Source: Pisaster brevispinus
Taxonomy: Eukaryota; Echinodermata; Asteroidea; Forcipulatida; Asteriidae
Direction: 5' to 3'
DNA length: 64,000 bases
Assembly: GCA_023634235.1 (NCBI GenBank)
Contig: JAMKCF010000013.1
Coordinates: 13,331,705 to 13,395,704, forward strand
Positions within the stretch are counted from its first letter, which is position 1. The number at the start of each line of letters is the position of its first letter. Position numbers and translations under genes: made by a program. Shown in pieces: positions 25,567 through 35,300 of this stretch. The notes beneath the pieces were generated by a model. That model saw only the letters and a program-made list of their open reading frames with translations, was not told where the DNA came from and did not search any database.

Positions 25567-26127
25567 ACTTGCTTGATAAAGTAAGGGCTCACTTAATTCT
25601 GCAAGTTGCAGAAGTAACATTTTTGTGGGGAAATGTGATTTATTTGTGTAAAAATTAACATAAAAAGTTAGAATTTGCTGAAAGTATGGGCATTGCATGA
25701 AAAAATTTTCTTGAACATTGGCAGAATACATGCACTGCTCACTTAAACCTTAACCCAGAAGCCAAAAAACTTACTGATCTTGTCACTTGTAAACTCCCCT
25801 ACATTATATAGAGAATGCCAGCGTTATTCCCATTGTACAGTAAGTAGGCCGTGTTTGTTACATTTGTTATGTTCAGTTGATACATTTATATTAAATTGTA
25901 ACATTTATATGCAGTTTAATTATTCTGGTCCAGGTACAAAATTCTAACACTCTCTTCTGTTCTTTACTATTCTTGTGCAATTGTTCAGTCTGTTGCCAGC
26001 TGGATACTGTATTCCCCCTTAGCAGATTCCTTACGTATGTTTAACCTACCTTGCTTTGGTAAAATATTATGCTCCTGGAAGCTTTGCTGTATTTTGATGT
26101 GACCAGATTATTTAGTAAACAGAGACG
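25567..26127. other. Transposon 5' noncoding region
   Basis: AT-rich sequence between the left inverted repeat and the start codon. It would contain the promoter and 5' UTR of the transposon gene. No clear TATA box or splice site could be assigned. Confidence 0.5.
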
Positions 26128-26604
26128 ATGTCAACCCGCAGCCTCCAGTTTGTGAGTCCACAGGAACCTGCTCCTTCTGAAGATACACAGGTAAAGACTG
26201 ACTGGAGCAAGTGCATACTTTGCCAAGCTATAAAAACTGAATCTTTGAAATGTCCGGCCGATTCAACTCATCCTAATATTGTTTCTGACGGGTATTCTAC
26301 ACTCTCGACGAACATCCTGCGTTTCAATGAGCTAAATGAACTGCCTATTCCATTGAACCTAAATCGACTGGATGAAGGAAATGCGGGTATAGGACAAACC
26401 CTGCAGGAGCACATTGCTAAGTGGCACAAATCTTGTCATATGAAATTTAATACCACAAAGTTAAAGCGTGCAGAAAAGAGAAAATCTGACATAAAAGACA
26501 GCGACTCTGGTTCCACTTCGTCCAAGAAGTGCACACGCCAAAGTGTCCCTGATAAGCCAGCCACAACTGACGTCTGTTTTTTTTTGCGAGTTGTCTACAT
26601 CTGA
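26128..26604 (+). CDS. Transposon protein, N-terminal segment with zinc-binding-like module (frameshifted)
   Basis: The ATG at 26128 begins a 158-codon frame. True coding sequence ends near 26575-26583, where a run of nine T shifts the frame; the last few codons to the stop at 26604 are out-of-frame readthrough. A CxxC pair (C29, C32) and H100 with C103 about 70 residues later resemble a zinc-binding module (CILC ... WHKSC). A basic, lysine- and arginine-rich stretch follows, which could be a nuclear localisation or DNA-contact region. The next segment continues in the frame one base over. I recognise the family only as a multicopy invertebrate mobile-element protein; zinc binding is inferred from residue spacing. 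Confidence 0.8.
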   Translation: MSTRSLQFVSPQEPAPSEDTQVKTDWSKCILCQAIKTESLKCPADSTHPNIVSDGYSTLSTNILRFNELNELPIPLNLNRLDEGNAGIGQTLQEHIAKWHKSCHMKFNTTKLKRAEKRKSDIKDSDSGSTSSKKCTRQSVPDKPATTDVCFFLRVVYI

Positions 26605-27834
26605 AGCTCTCCGTGAAGCATCAACATTTCGCCTGGACTCTCGCGTTCGTAAATCTGCATTAGACTTGCAAGATGGGCGCCTACTCCGCAAACTTAGTGC
26701 TGGAGACATGGTAGCACAGGATGCGAAGTATCATCCACGCTGTTTGGTTAAACTATACAACAGATCTACAGCATCGCAAGACAAGCACAAGGTAGCCCAA
26801 ACAGAAAAAGTTTTCCATGGCCTTGCTCTTGCTGAGTTGCTGACATACATCGATGAGAGAAGAATGGATGAAGATGTTGCACCCGTCTTCAAACTTGCTG
26901 ACATTGTCAAACTTTATTCCACTCGACTAGACCAACTAGGAGTAGAGCAACAGGTTCGTCCACACAGTACCGAACTTAAAAATCGAATACTTGCCCATTT
27001 TCCAGATCTATCAGCACATAAAGAAGGGCGTGACGTTCTCCTAGCCTTTGATAAAGATCTTGGGCTCGCTTTGCGGAAGGCCTGCAATTACAACTATGAT
27101 GAAGAAGCAATTTGTCTAGCAAGGGCGGCCAACATTGTAAGGAGAGACATGCTCAAAATGCAAAATACTTTCTTGTTGACAATGGTGAAGATGGTCATTA
27201 ATGGTTCTAACATTAAGTCCCAGACAAGTGACAGTGTGACTCAGGCAGCCCTCAGTATTGCCCAACTGCTGCAGTTTAACAGCTGTTCTCGTCGGCGGGC
27301 TGAAAGCTGTGGGGTCCGTCACACCAAAACCAGAGAAACCCCACTGCCCATGTATGTGGGTCTGACAGTCCATGCAAAGACACGGAAGCGGGAGCTAGTG
27401 GAGACACTGTTTGACCTTGGACTATCCATCTCCTATGACCGAGTGATGAATATCTCGACAAAAGTTGGCAACAGTGTGTGTGAGCAGTACCGACGAGACC
27501 AGGCAGTTTGCCCTCCAAATCTGCGTCAAGGACTTTTTACTTCTGCAGCTGTTGATAACATAGACCATAATCCGAGTGCAACCACTGCAACTGATTCATT
27601 CCATGGCACAGGGATATCACTATTTCAGCATCCCACCCATGACAATTATGGAATTGACCGCAGAGAAGATTTCACCATGGTAGAAACATCAACTACACTT
27701 GCAGAGTTGCCAGAGTCCTACACAAATGTACACCCCCTGGTGCTAACAAAGAAAGATGTGCCTATCCCGAAAATTGATGGTCCAGTCAAGAGTGATGGTC
27801 TGGTCATCCAGCAAGCATTGCAAGAAGAGCTCAG
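26584..27834 (+). CDS. Transposon protein, second segment with duplicated zinc-binding-like module
   Basis: This frame follows the T9 run and is open to the splice donor at 27834/27835 (CTCAG then GTAATT). The start of the segment repeats the module of the N-terminal segment: a CxxC pair encoded across the T run, then YHPRC at about 26729-26743 with a KLYNR follow-on, paralleling WHKSCHMKFN upstream. Between them lies a conserved-looking LLRKLSAGDMVAQDAKYH block. The rest (about 370 residues) is helical, charged and without a domain I can name. Some upstream bases in this frame are also open, but the T-run junction marks where the protein changes frame. No separate initiation is needed. Confidence 0.78.
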
Positions 27835-28209
27835 GTAATTTTCTTACTTTATGTAGAATCATTTTATTTCATTTGATTCATTATCACTTTTCAATCAAGT
27901 TTAAGTGTCGTCTTGAAGATCTTAATGTGGGCGGCTTTACAATTGAAACCAATCTAAACCATAGCCCTTCATACAATATCAATCAGTGGTTACAGTGGAC
28001 AACGCTAAACCCTTTATGCCCTCTGATTCTGGTCCATTCAGTTTGCCCATTAAGGGCCAGTCTTTTAAGCTCATCCTTTTTGATAACATGCAGACCAAAA
28101 ATCAGTTGTCACTTTCCTATCACCTTAATAATTGTCTATATCTTGTAAATCTGCATTTTTTTCCTGAATATTAAAGTATCCTTCAAGTGTTTTTTCCTTC
28201 TTCTTTAAG
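27835..28209 (+). other. Intron in the transposon gene, 375 bp
   Basis: It begins GTAATTTTC and ends TTCCTTCTTCTTTAAG, a good polypyrimidine tract and acceptor. Splicing joins AG at 27833-27834 to A at 28210, making an arginine codon followed by tryptophan, and keeps the frame. The interior has stops in the flanking frame and is AT-rich, consistent with a real intron. This is the only intron I can support in the element. Confidence 0.8.
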
Positions 28210-28564
28210 ATGGCTGCAATCTGTGGAGCAGAGTTGTATACAAAAGGTCAACAATGAAAGCAACATATCTTGGGCAGCATATCATGCAAGTCAGCAACCA
28301 GTTCAAGAGTCTCCCCCTGCTATTGCATCTCTACTGCCTCTGTTTCCCGATGACTCCAAGTCTGTTGCCATGATACGCCACTCAATGGACAAAGTCAAGC
28401 AAGCTGTGCAGTTACTCAACCCATCTCAAGTACCAGTGATTACTGCTGATCAACCACTTTACACCATTGCCAAACAGATACAATGGCACTGGCCGTTAAA
28501 TTATGGAGAAGATAAATTCATTATCATTCTGGGAGGACTACACATCGAGATGGCAGGACTTTGA
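28210..28564 (+). CDS. Transposon protein, third segment (ends at a frameshift)
   Basis: The exon opens after the acceptor and reads WLQSVEQS onward for about 117 codons to GGLHIEMAGL, where TGA at 28562-28564 stops it. Blocks such as LLPLFPDDSKSVAMIRHSMD, ADQPLYTIAKQIQWHWP and GGLHIEMAG look strongly constrained. The next frame resumes immediately at 28561-28564, so one base is missing relative to an intact gene at CTTTGAAG. No domain can be named for this segment. Confidence 0.8.
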
Positions 28565-31020
28565 AGGTCATAGGAGACTGGTTGGAAGACTGTGGTTGGG
28601 TGGAGGCACTTGTCCAGGCCAAGGTGGCATCTGCAGGAACTGCTGACTCATATTTGAAGGTATCTCATGTCACAAGAACAAGACATGCACATCAAGTTAC
28701 TGCTAGCAGCTTACACATCCTCCTGAAAAAGTCATATGACAGCTACAAAGAGTCACTAGAACCAGAGTCTCAGTGTGAAGAATTTGACAACTGGTGTGCT
28801 CAAAAGAAACAAGAGATTCCCCAATTCTTGTTCTGGTATACTACCCTTCAGTTGGAGCTTCTTGTCTTGACATATGTAAGGTCACTGCGGGAGGCAAATT
28901 TTGCTCTGTACGTGGACTGCCTGACAAAGCTTGCACCATGGTTCTTTACGTTTGACCATACCAATTACGCAAGATGGGTGCCAGTCCATGTACGAGACAT
29001 GGTAAATATGAGCAAGGCCCACCCAGAGATTGCTTCTGAATTCAACAAAGGTAACTTCACGGTTCGGAAGACAAGGCGACCTTTCTCACGTATGGCACTT
29101 GATCAGGCTCATGAACAAAACAATAGTGATGTGAAGAGCGACGGTGGAGCTATTGGCCTCACCCAAAACCCACAGGCTCTTAGACGCTGGATGGTTGCTG
29201 GACCAGAAGTGGCAAGATTGAACAGAGAATTTGAAGCCTCAATGGAGGGAAATTGCAAAAGGACGACCCCAGACACACGGCATCATGAGCAGACAAAAAG
29301 TTATCAAGTGATGTTTGTCCAGCAAGTCAAAAGTATGGTAGAAGTGATGGAAGAAATGGGGAATCCATTCCTGGAGGACACCACAGACCTGTTGAGACTC
29401 GATACAAGAGATATCGTTGACCCAGCTGTTGTGGCTTCAGTTCGTCGAGTTGAAGAGATAGGCCAGCAACAATATGATACCTTCGTAACAAATCGACTGA
29501 TTGAACAAAAAACACCTCTTTCAGAGCCAATCAAGAAGAACAAATTACCGTTGTTCAGCCGAACTCCTCCACGAAAAAAGTCAAACGCAGTCCTGCAACT
29601 GTCTTCCCTGAAAAGTGACTGTTCATTATTTTCAAGGTTATATATCGCTTGCCAGTCACGAGAAGGTGACCTAAAAGATTTTTTCCGTCATGAGAATCAA
29701 GCATGTCCACCATCTTTGTCTCAGTTTGGCAATTTGAGACTAGGATCTAAATCTGACCTTCTGGAATGTCTGGAGAAAGTTGCAGAATCTAAAGGTGATG
29801 CCCCACACACTGATGTGACAATCCTAGATGGAGCTGTTGTGGTTAACCTTCTCAAACCCATCACTGCCAAGACTTTTGACGATTATGCACTCAATGTGTT
29901 CCTGCCATATGTAGAACATCAGCTGCAACACGCAACTCGAGTTGACATAGTATGGGACCAGTACAGCGACAGCAGCTTGAAATCTCATGCAAGAAGTAAG
30001 CGTGGTGAAGGCCTGAGAAGAAGAGTCGTCGGATCCACCAATCTGCCTGGGAACTGGCAAAAGTTTCTGCGGATCGATGCAAATAAAACAGAGTTGTTTG
30101 CTTTCCTGGCAAAGGGCATTGCAAATATGGAAACTAACAAGCAGGTAGTTACCACATATGGTTCAGATGTCTTGTGCATCCCCCCAAGAGACACCAGTCA
30201 CCTAGCACCTTGTGATCATGAAGAGGCGGACACCCGCATGATCTTGCATGTAGCAGATGCAGTCAATGAGAGTTTCCAGAAAATTCTACTGCGCACAGTT
30301 GACACAGATGTTTTAGTTTTAGCTGTAGCTGCAGCCAGCAAACTTAAGATCCAGGAGCTGTGGGTGGCATTTGGAGCTGCTAAACACTTTAGATACATCC
30401 CAGCCCATGAAATTGCAGCATCTCTTGGCCCCACAAAGTCCCAAGCTCTCCCAATCTTCCATGCATATACTGGGTGTGATACAGTCTCGTCTTTCAACAC
30501 AAAAGGGAAGAAGACAGCCTGGGAAACCTGGAAGGCATATGAGGACGTTACTTCTACTTTCCTTGCCTTGTCCACAGGACCAGCGCAGATAAGTGATAAT
30601 GATTTGGCTGTACTTGAACGGTTTACCATCTTGTTATATGACCGCACTAGCACTTTGATGAACATAGATAAAGCTCGACAAGAGATGTTTGCAAGGAAAG
30701 GGCGTGCCATGGATGCCATTCCTCCAACCAGGGCAGCTTTGTTGCAACATATCAAGAGGGCTGTGTTCCAGGGTGGTCACTGCTGGGGCAATGCCTGTAA
30801 ACTTAATATTTCAATGCCATCACCTGAGAACTGGGGATGGATTGATCCGCCAAACTGGAAACCATTGTGGACCACTCTACCTGAAGCCAACAAGTCATCA
30901 AGAGAACTTATACGCTGTGGCTGCAAACTTGGATGCAAGGGAGGATGCAGCTGTAAGAAGGCTGCTTTGAAATGCACTGGATTGTGCCAGCCATGCCGTG
31001 GAATTCATTGTGACGTGTAG
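28561..31020 (+). CDS. Transposon protein, C-terminal segment: FEN1/XPG-like nuclease candidate and CXC-like tail
   Basis: Open for 819 codons from the frameshift to TAG at 31018. Counting residues from 28561, about 415-700 read like a flap-endonuclease/XPG PIN fold. D423 lies in ILDGAVV and D466 in VDIVWDQYSDSSLK followed by SKRGEGLRRR, which recalls the XPG N-region VFDG...LK...KR...R pattern. E555 and D557 lie in HEEADTR, D581 and D583 in VDTDVLVL, and D640 in TGCDTVSSF followed by KGKKTAWETW, which recalls GSDY plus the helical GxGxxxA element. The order matches FEN1 acidic residues D34, D86, E158, E160, D179, D181, D233 with comparable spacing. Residues about 780-819 hold twelve cysteines in CGCKLGCKGGCSCKK-like spacing, resembling a tesmin/TSO1 CXC motif. 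The nuclease assignment is inference from motifs; the function in transposition is unknown. Confidence 0.82.
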   Translation: MKVIGDWLEDCGWVEALVQAKVASAGTADSYLKVSHVTRTRHAHQVTASSLHILLKKSYDSYKESLEPESQCEEFDNWCAQKKQEIPQFLFWYTTLQLELLVLTYVRSLREANFALYVDCLTKLAPWFFTFDHTNYARWVPVHVRDMVNMSKAHPEIASEFNKGNFTVRKTRRPFSRMALDQAHEQNNSDVKSDGGAIGLTQNPQALRRWMVAGPEVARLNREFEASMEGNCKRTTPDTRHHEQTKSYQVMFVQQVKSMVEVMEEMGNPFLEDTTDLLRLDTRDIVDPAVVASVRRVEEIGQQQYDTFVTNRLIEQKTPLSEPIKKNKLPLFSRTPPRKKSNAVLQLSSLKSDCSLFSRLYIACQSREGDLKDFFRHENQACPPSLSQFGNLRLGSKSDLLECLEKVAESKGDAPHTDVTILDGAVVVNLLKPITAKTFDDYALNVFLPYVEHQLQHATRVDIVWDQYSDSSLKSHARSKRGEGLRRRVVGSTNLPGNWQKFLRIDANKTELFAFLAKGIANMETNKQVVTTYGSDVLCIPPRDTSHLAPCDHEEADTRMILHVADAVNESFQKILLRTVDTDVLVLAVAAASKLKIQELWVAFGAAKHFRYIPAHEIAASLGPTKSQALPIFHAYTGCDTVSSFNTKGKKTAWETWKAYEDVTSTFLALSTGPAQISDNDLAVLERFTILLYDRTSTLMNIDKARQEMFARKGRAMDAIPPTRAALLQHIKRAVFQGGHCWGNACKLNISMPSPENWGWIDPPNWKPLWTTLPEANKSSRELIRCGCKLGCKGGCSCKKAALKCTGLCQPCRGIHCDV

Positions 31021-31362
31021 GGCAAGTAATGTAAAACTAACTGCTGGCTATCGCCCATTTGCAGATATATAATTATACACTGTTTGCATTTTACATGGGA
31101 ATTGACGGATGCCTCTCCTACAAAGGTATTTCCTATGTTGAAATATTACCATTTATGCATTAACACTTAGTTATTGACTCAGCAGGCTAATTAAAAGTTT
31201 TTACGGGAATGCAAAGACATTTTTTCCATTGTGCGTGCAAAGTATAGGCCTACATCAGCATTTCACACGTATTTCGAAAAAATTGTGATTTTTCCCAAAA
31301 AGTGTACTTTTCCCCCAAAAGTGTAACATTTTACAATTGCAAATTCCTGTTTTATTGCTATT
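31021..31362. other. Transposon 3' noncoding region
   Basis: AT-rich sequence between the stop codon and the right inverted repeat. It contains repeated CCCAAAA/AGTGTA pieces near 31290-31325. No canonical AATAAA is obvious. Confidence 0.5.
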
Positions 31363-31613
31363 TGGTTACATCTTGGTTGTTTTGATATACTTGCACTCCT
31401 GAGTTTCTTTTAAGTTTAATCTTAAATGTTGTTTTCTATACCAAATATAACTTTTGGCGGCCATTTTAAAAAAAATGGCCGCCATGGCCGCCACGTGACC
31501 TTTTACGGCTGGCTCCCAATCTTAAAATATTCCCTGGGCCATGGTCTACAACTCTGCCAAATTTCATGCTTGTACGTCAAAACCCACAATTTTTTCACAT
31601 ATCTGCCTTACTA
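31363..31613 (-). repeat. Right terminal inverted repeat of the transposon
   Basis: It is the inverted partner of 25308-25566. The palindrome GGCGGCCATTTT...ATGGCCGCC is at 31456-31483, immediately followed by ATGGCCGCCACGTGACC, which has the counterpart GGTCACATGGCAGCCAT in the left arm. The inner limit is approximate. Confidence 0.88.
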
Positions 31614-32852
31614 TTACAGGAAATGTTTGCAACAAGCAAAATATCAGTTGAGGCCATTAGTTTGTAAACACTTCTGCTTTGCAGGTTTCAATGGATAGCT
31701 GTTATGGTAAATTCCCCACCAAAAAGGAAGCAAATTCTGGACGAAGATTTCAGACACATTGTAGCATTTTGTTATCAATAAATCTGACAAGAAAGTCTTT
31801 GGTTTAATAAAACCTTGCCAGAGAGGGCGCTATTTCAGATTTACAGTTGTGTTTTTTTGCCCAGAGAGGAACAGGTATTATGTGCCAGGTTTAACATATG
31901 GATTACATTTTTTTAATTATTTGTAAATCACATCAAGGTCAAAGGTAAGAAACTAAAGGGATGAAAAGAGTTAAATTTATTTGGAAAGCCCCTTGGAAAA
32001 ACAAATTATTGAGAATGATAACGGCAATAAAGTGCAAGTAGACACTTGTTTTTTCAACAGGAAGAAAAACTAAAAAAGCCCTACGTGCTTTTACTTACCC
32101 TCTGCATGCTTTCGGTAATTTCTTTACCTGACCCAAAATGTGATTTTGTTATTTTAAAGGATTTGCCAGATGTGTGAATATTCATGTGGTCCTGGTCTGC
32201 CATTATTGTGTCTGTAACTGGGATTATTTCCTTTGTTGGGTTTGGCCTTGTAACCCTGGCTACTTTGGCAATATCTGTTGTTGAATCCCGGCATGAATGC
32301 AAAGAAATCATGAGTTCACTGAAGCTTAGAAAATGCTGTCTCAGAATGGAAGGTTGCTTGAGTAAATCTGCACAGGGATGAATGGTGTTGGAGCAGGGAA
32401 AGGTAATACACAGTGGATGGATGACCCTGAGTTGATTTCTTTAAGCTCGCCTGAGCTGGGTATTTCACTGGGTTGGCTGTGTAGCTTCAGGGAAACACTT
32501 TCAGTGTTTGCTGAAGGATTGAGAAGGAGAGAGTGGCTTGGAGAGTAAAACTGGAATATAATAGGCTTGTATGCTTGAGCTATCAGTTACGCAACTCAGT
32601 TGATTTTTCTGGAGTCAGTTGGTGTGCTCAACGGCTAAAAAAAACCCCTCTTGATGGATGAAGCTAGTTCCAGCCGAGTGATTCCTTTATGAGTTTGAAG
32701 GATTGACCCTAGCTAAATAGCGACACGGTTTGTTGAGCAAACAACCATGCCAGGCGAGGAGTGCTGCACTCACAGCCGCCGTTCCGTTTGTTCACTCACT
32801 TCAGTCAAGCTCTGACGGCGTGCAGTAGACTGGCTTGCTGTGTTGAGCAGCC

Positions 32853-32884
<32 letters not shown>

Positions 32885-33130
32885 AGGCGGAAAAAACCCT
32901 GGTCGAACAGGAACTTGTGTTCAGCAGCTACACAAAAGTATCCAGAGAGAGTCATTCTTCCAGTTGTGTCATTGCGTCTGTTGTGTGTGGTCACACTTTC
33001 AATTTGGAGATCTCACTCCAGCTGGAATTGTATTTAACTGTACAATAAAAAAGAGAGAGAGCCCTGTATCGCATGTGATTAAGGGAAGCACCAGCTGCAT
33101 TTAGTTTATTTGAAAGCGTATTGCAACCAA
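31614..33130 (+). promoter_or_regulatory. Upstream region and 5' UTR of the PTBP gene (boundaries uncertain)
   Basis: No other gene lies between the transposon and the first PTBP coding exon. Part of 32750-33130 is presumably 5' UTR: it is less AT-rich, has a CA microsatellite at 32852-32878, and an in-frame TAA at 33080-33082 closes the frame before the ATG at 33131. CACTTCAGTC near 32799 resembles an initiator, but no TATA box is evident, so the transcription start is not fixed. Positions 31614-32700 show nothing distinctive. Confidence 0.4.
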
Positions 33131-33277
33131 ATGTACTTTGTTGATCCATACGCTGGTGGTGAGATGATACTTGCGCCAAGCGGTGCACCTTATGGGACGG
33201 TACCGTTGGTAGCGGTACCCCATACCCACCCTACCGCTAATTATGTCTACAGTTCGTCAACACGGAAGAGAGGCCTG
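33131..33277 (+). CDS. PTBP, coding exon 1 (start codon exon)
   Basis: The ATG at 33131 is the first in frame after a TAA at 33080. It opens 49 codons ending CTG, followed by the donor GTAAGG, in phase 0. The encoded peptide begins MYFVDPYAGGEM, is rich in Tyr, Pro, Ala and Thr, and ends TRKRGL. Basic residues at the junction match where vertebrate PTBP has a TKRGSDELF sequence spanning the same exon boundary. The rest of this N terminus does not resemble the vertebrate MDGIVPDI start, so it is a different first exon, possibly one of several alternatives. Assignment to PTBP rests on strand, phase and the junction; a transcript would settle it. Confidence 0.6.
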
Positions 33278-35235
33278 GTAAGGACTATGTGCATGGAATA
33301 TGTTTAAAAAAAATTTGATTTGGTTAAATGCTTATCGATTTTGGTGGTAAATTTGAAACTAATCCTGTTAATTTTCATGAAACTGAATATAAACATTGAG
33401 GAGAAATTTTTGTGTCCATTTTGCTATTTTTTCTCTTTGCTCATGTGCCTTTTTTCATTATTTTTAACATGTTTAGTGATAATTTGCTAACTTACCAGAT
33501 GTCTTCATTTTTTTTAAAGTCTGGAGATGTGCTTGTAAGTTGTAATGATGATTCAAATCTTAATAGGTTGATTTAGGGTACCAGACCAGTACAGACCAAC
33601 AGTGACAATTTTTTTTATTCCAACATTTGGAATATTTTAGTGCATTTTGATATAGGCTTCAGGTCTTTGTTTTTTGTTTTTAATTTTTGTTTTCCCGTTT
33701 CCCCCCTTTTTTTTTTGGGGGGGGGAAATGGTATCTTTATATTACCTATTTGTCTTATGATGTACTTTTTTTTAGCATAGTTGTAACTTCATTTGAATTT
33801 CACCAAACTTTTACTATTGTACATTCTCAGAAACTGTAAGAAAACTGTTGATTTCTTCATCTTCTATTTGACTTACAATTCAAATGAATTGTGAAGATGA
33901 TGATTCATTTAATGGATTTGAGCCAAGTACTCAAATAAGCAATTGAACACATTTTTGGCTTTTAACTGTGTTGTTGTGAACAATTATCATTCTGAGTCTA
34001 AATTTGATAAACAAATTTGTCAACAGTTGGTGGGTATCTTGTCATTTTGATCTAAAGAAACATGCCTGTGAGCAGGATGTTTTTTCCCCCCCGATTTCAG
34101 TTTTCTTTCATAGTAGATCCTCCTTTCCCTAAAACTTTCTTGGCATTGTTAACTTGTTTCCAAGCTCCTATTGGCCCCATGAGTAGAGTCAATCCATTAC
34201 TGTAACATCCTGAATGTTCAGGGAGGTTTTATCGCTTGACTATTAGAAGAGCTCCCTATAAACCAATTTCAGGATTTTTTTTCACAGTTTTGTTAACACT
34301 CAAACCCCTCGAAGTTTCAAATCAGTGTGACCAGACACAGGCTGGAAAGGCAAATGTAGTGAGGAACAGGGTTTGTCGCTGCTAATGTACATTGTACAGG
34401 GAACGTGATGGAGATGGCTAACTTTATGATCACAGTCTGGTGCCCTGTCAGAGATGTTCATCATGGCCACAACATTTTGCCTTTTTATACATGTGGTACT
34501 CGAGTATGATTATGACGACCAAGTAGCTGGTTCCTGTTCTGTGAATAAAGGCAGTAATTGGGTGCGATAAGTAGACTCGGCTTTATAGTTGACATAACAT
34601 TTGCAAAAATTGTAGGGCCATTTCCTTTCTGTAACGAGCCCAGACCCCATGTGATTTCAATATTATTAGTCATTTATGGCAGTGGGAGGAAAGGACAACA
34701 TGGAGGTATTTGAGGGTGAAGGTCTGCTAGATGGAAACGATTACGGAATTAATATCTTGAAATCTGTTGGCTGCATGGCTGTAACTTAGAATAGACCTGG
34801 CAGAGAGTTGTTAGTCTGCCAGGTTTTTTTTTATTTGTGTCCAGGTAGATTCACTATCTCTAGACTGAAGGGGAAGCCTCGGAGGTCAATTACAAGCAGC
34901 TGTCGGATTCTCTGTCACTTCTTTTTGTGGGGGTTTCTGTGGTGAACTTGATGTGATGGTGACAGCAGGCTGCGGCTTATCTCTGATGGGCTCAAGGTTC
35001 TTATAAGCTAAGACCTAGTACATGTAGATGCAGGACATGTGACTGTGCTAGCTAGTATGTTGTTGTAGCAGTATCAAACTTAACTGAACTGAAATCACAG
35101 ATGTCTTCCAGTGTAGAGATGTGTCCCCACGGACGGCCCCTCAATTGTAATACTGTATCAATAAAAATATATGTTATGGTATAAACTGGGCAGCAAAATT
35201 ATATTCTTTTTTATAGTATTTTTTAAATATCATGT

Positions 35236-35300
35236 TAGAGGCCCTAAACCACAAGGGAAACTAACCGGGTAAATTTTTTATTTTAACACATAAAAACCCC
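35236..35300 (-). repeat. SINE tail fragment
   Basis: CCACAAGGGAAACTAACCGGGTAAATTTTTTA is the reverse complement of the 3' part of the SINE at 25050-25176 (AAAATTTACCCAGTTTCCC...). The tRNA-like head is absent. Confidence 0.6.

Larger units (their letters stand above)
25308..31613 (+). mobile_element. 6.3-kb DNA transposon with long TIRs, encoding a FEN/XPG-like nuclease candidate
   Basis: Arms at 25308-25566 and 31363-31613 are inverted copies of each other at roughly 75-80 percent identity by eye. They share TTGTGGGTTTTGACGTACAA, ATGAAATTTGGCAGAGTTGT and a GGCGGCCATTTT palindrome. The outermost bases are TAGTTAGGC on the left and GCCTTACTA on the right, and TTA lies outside both (25305-25307, 31614-31616), a plausible 3-bp target duplication. 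One spliced gene fills the interior on the plus strand. I recall the protein as a multicopy family in marine invertebrates and do not know a superfamily name for it; I saw no DDE motif set. The gene is broken by two one-base frameshifts, so this copy is probably inactive unless those are assembly errors. Confidence 0.85.

Noticed and set aside
30216..30755. 179-codon minus-strand frame
   Set aside because: It is the antisense shadow of the conserved nuclease-like coding region on the plus strand.
33110..33130. Extension of PTBP exon 1 upstream of the ATG at 33131
   Set aside because: The upstream in-frame codon at 33110 is TTG, and an in-frame TAA lies at 33080; the first ATG is 33131.
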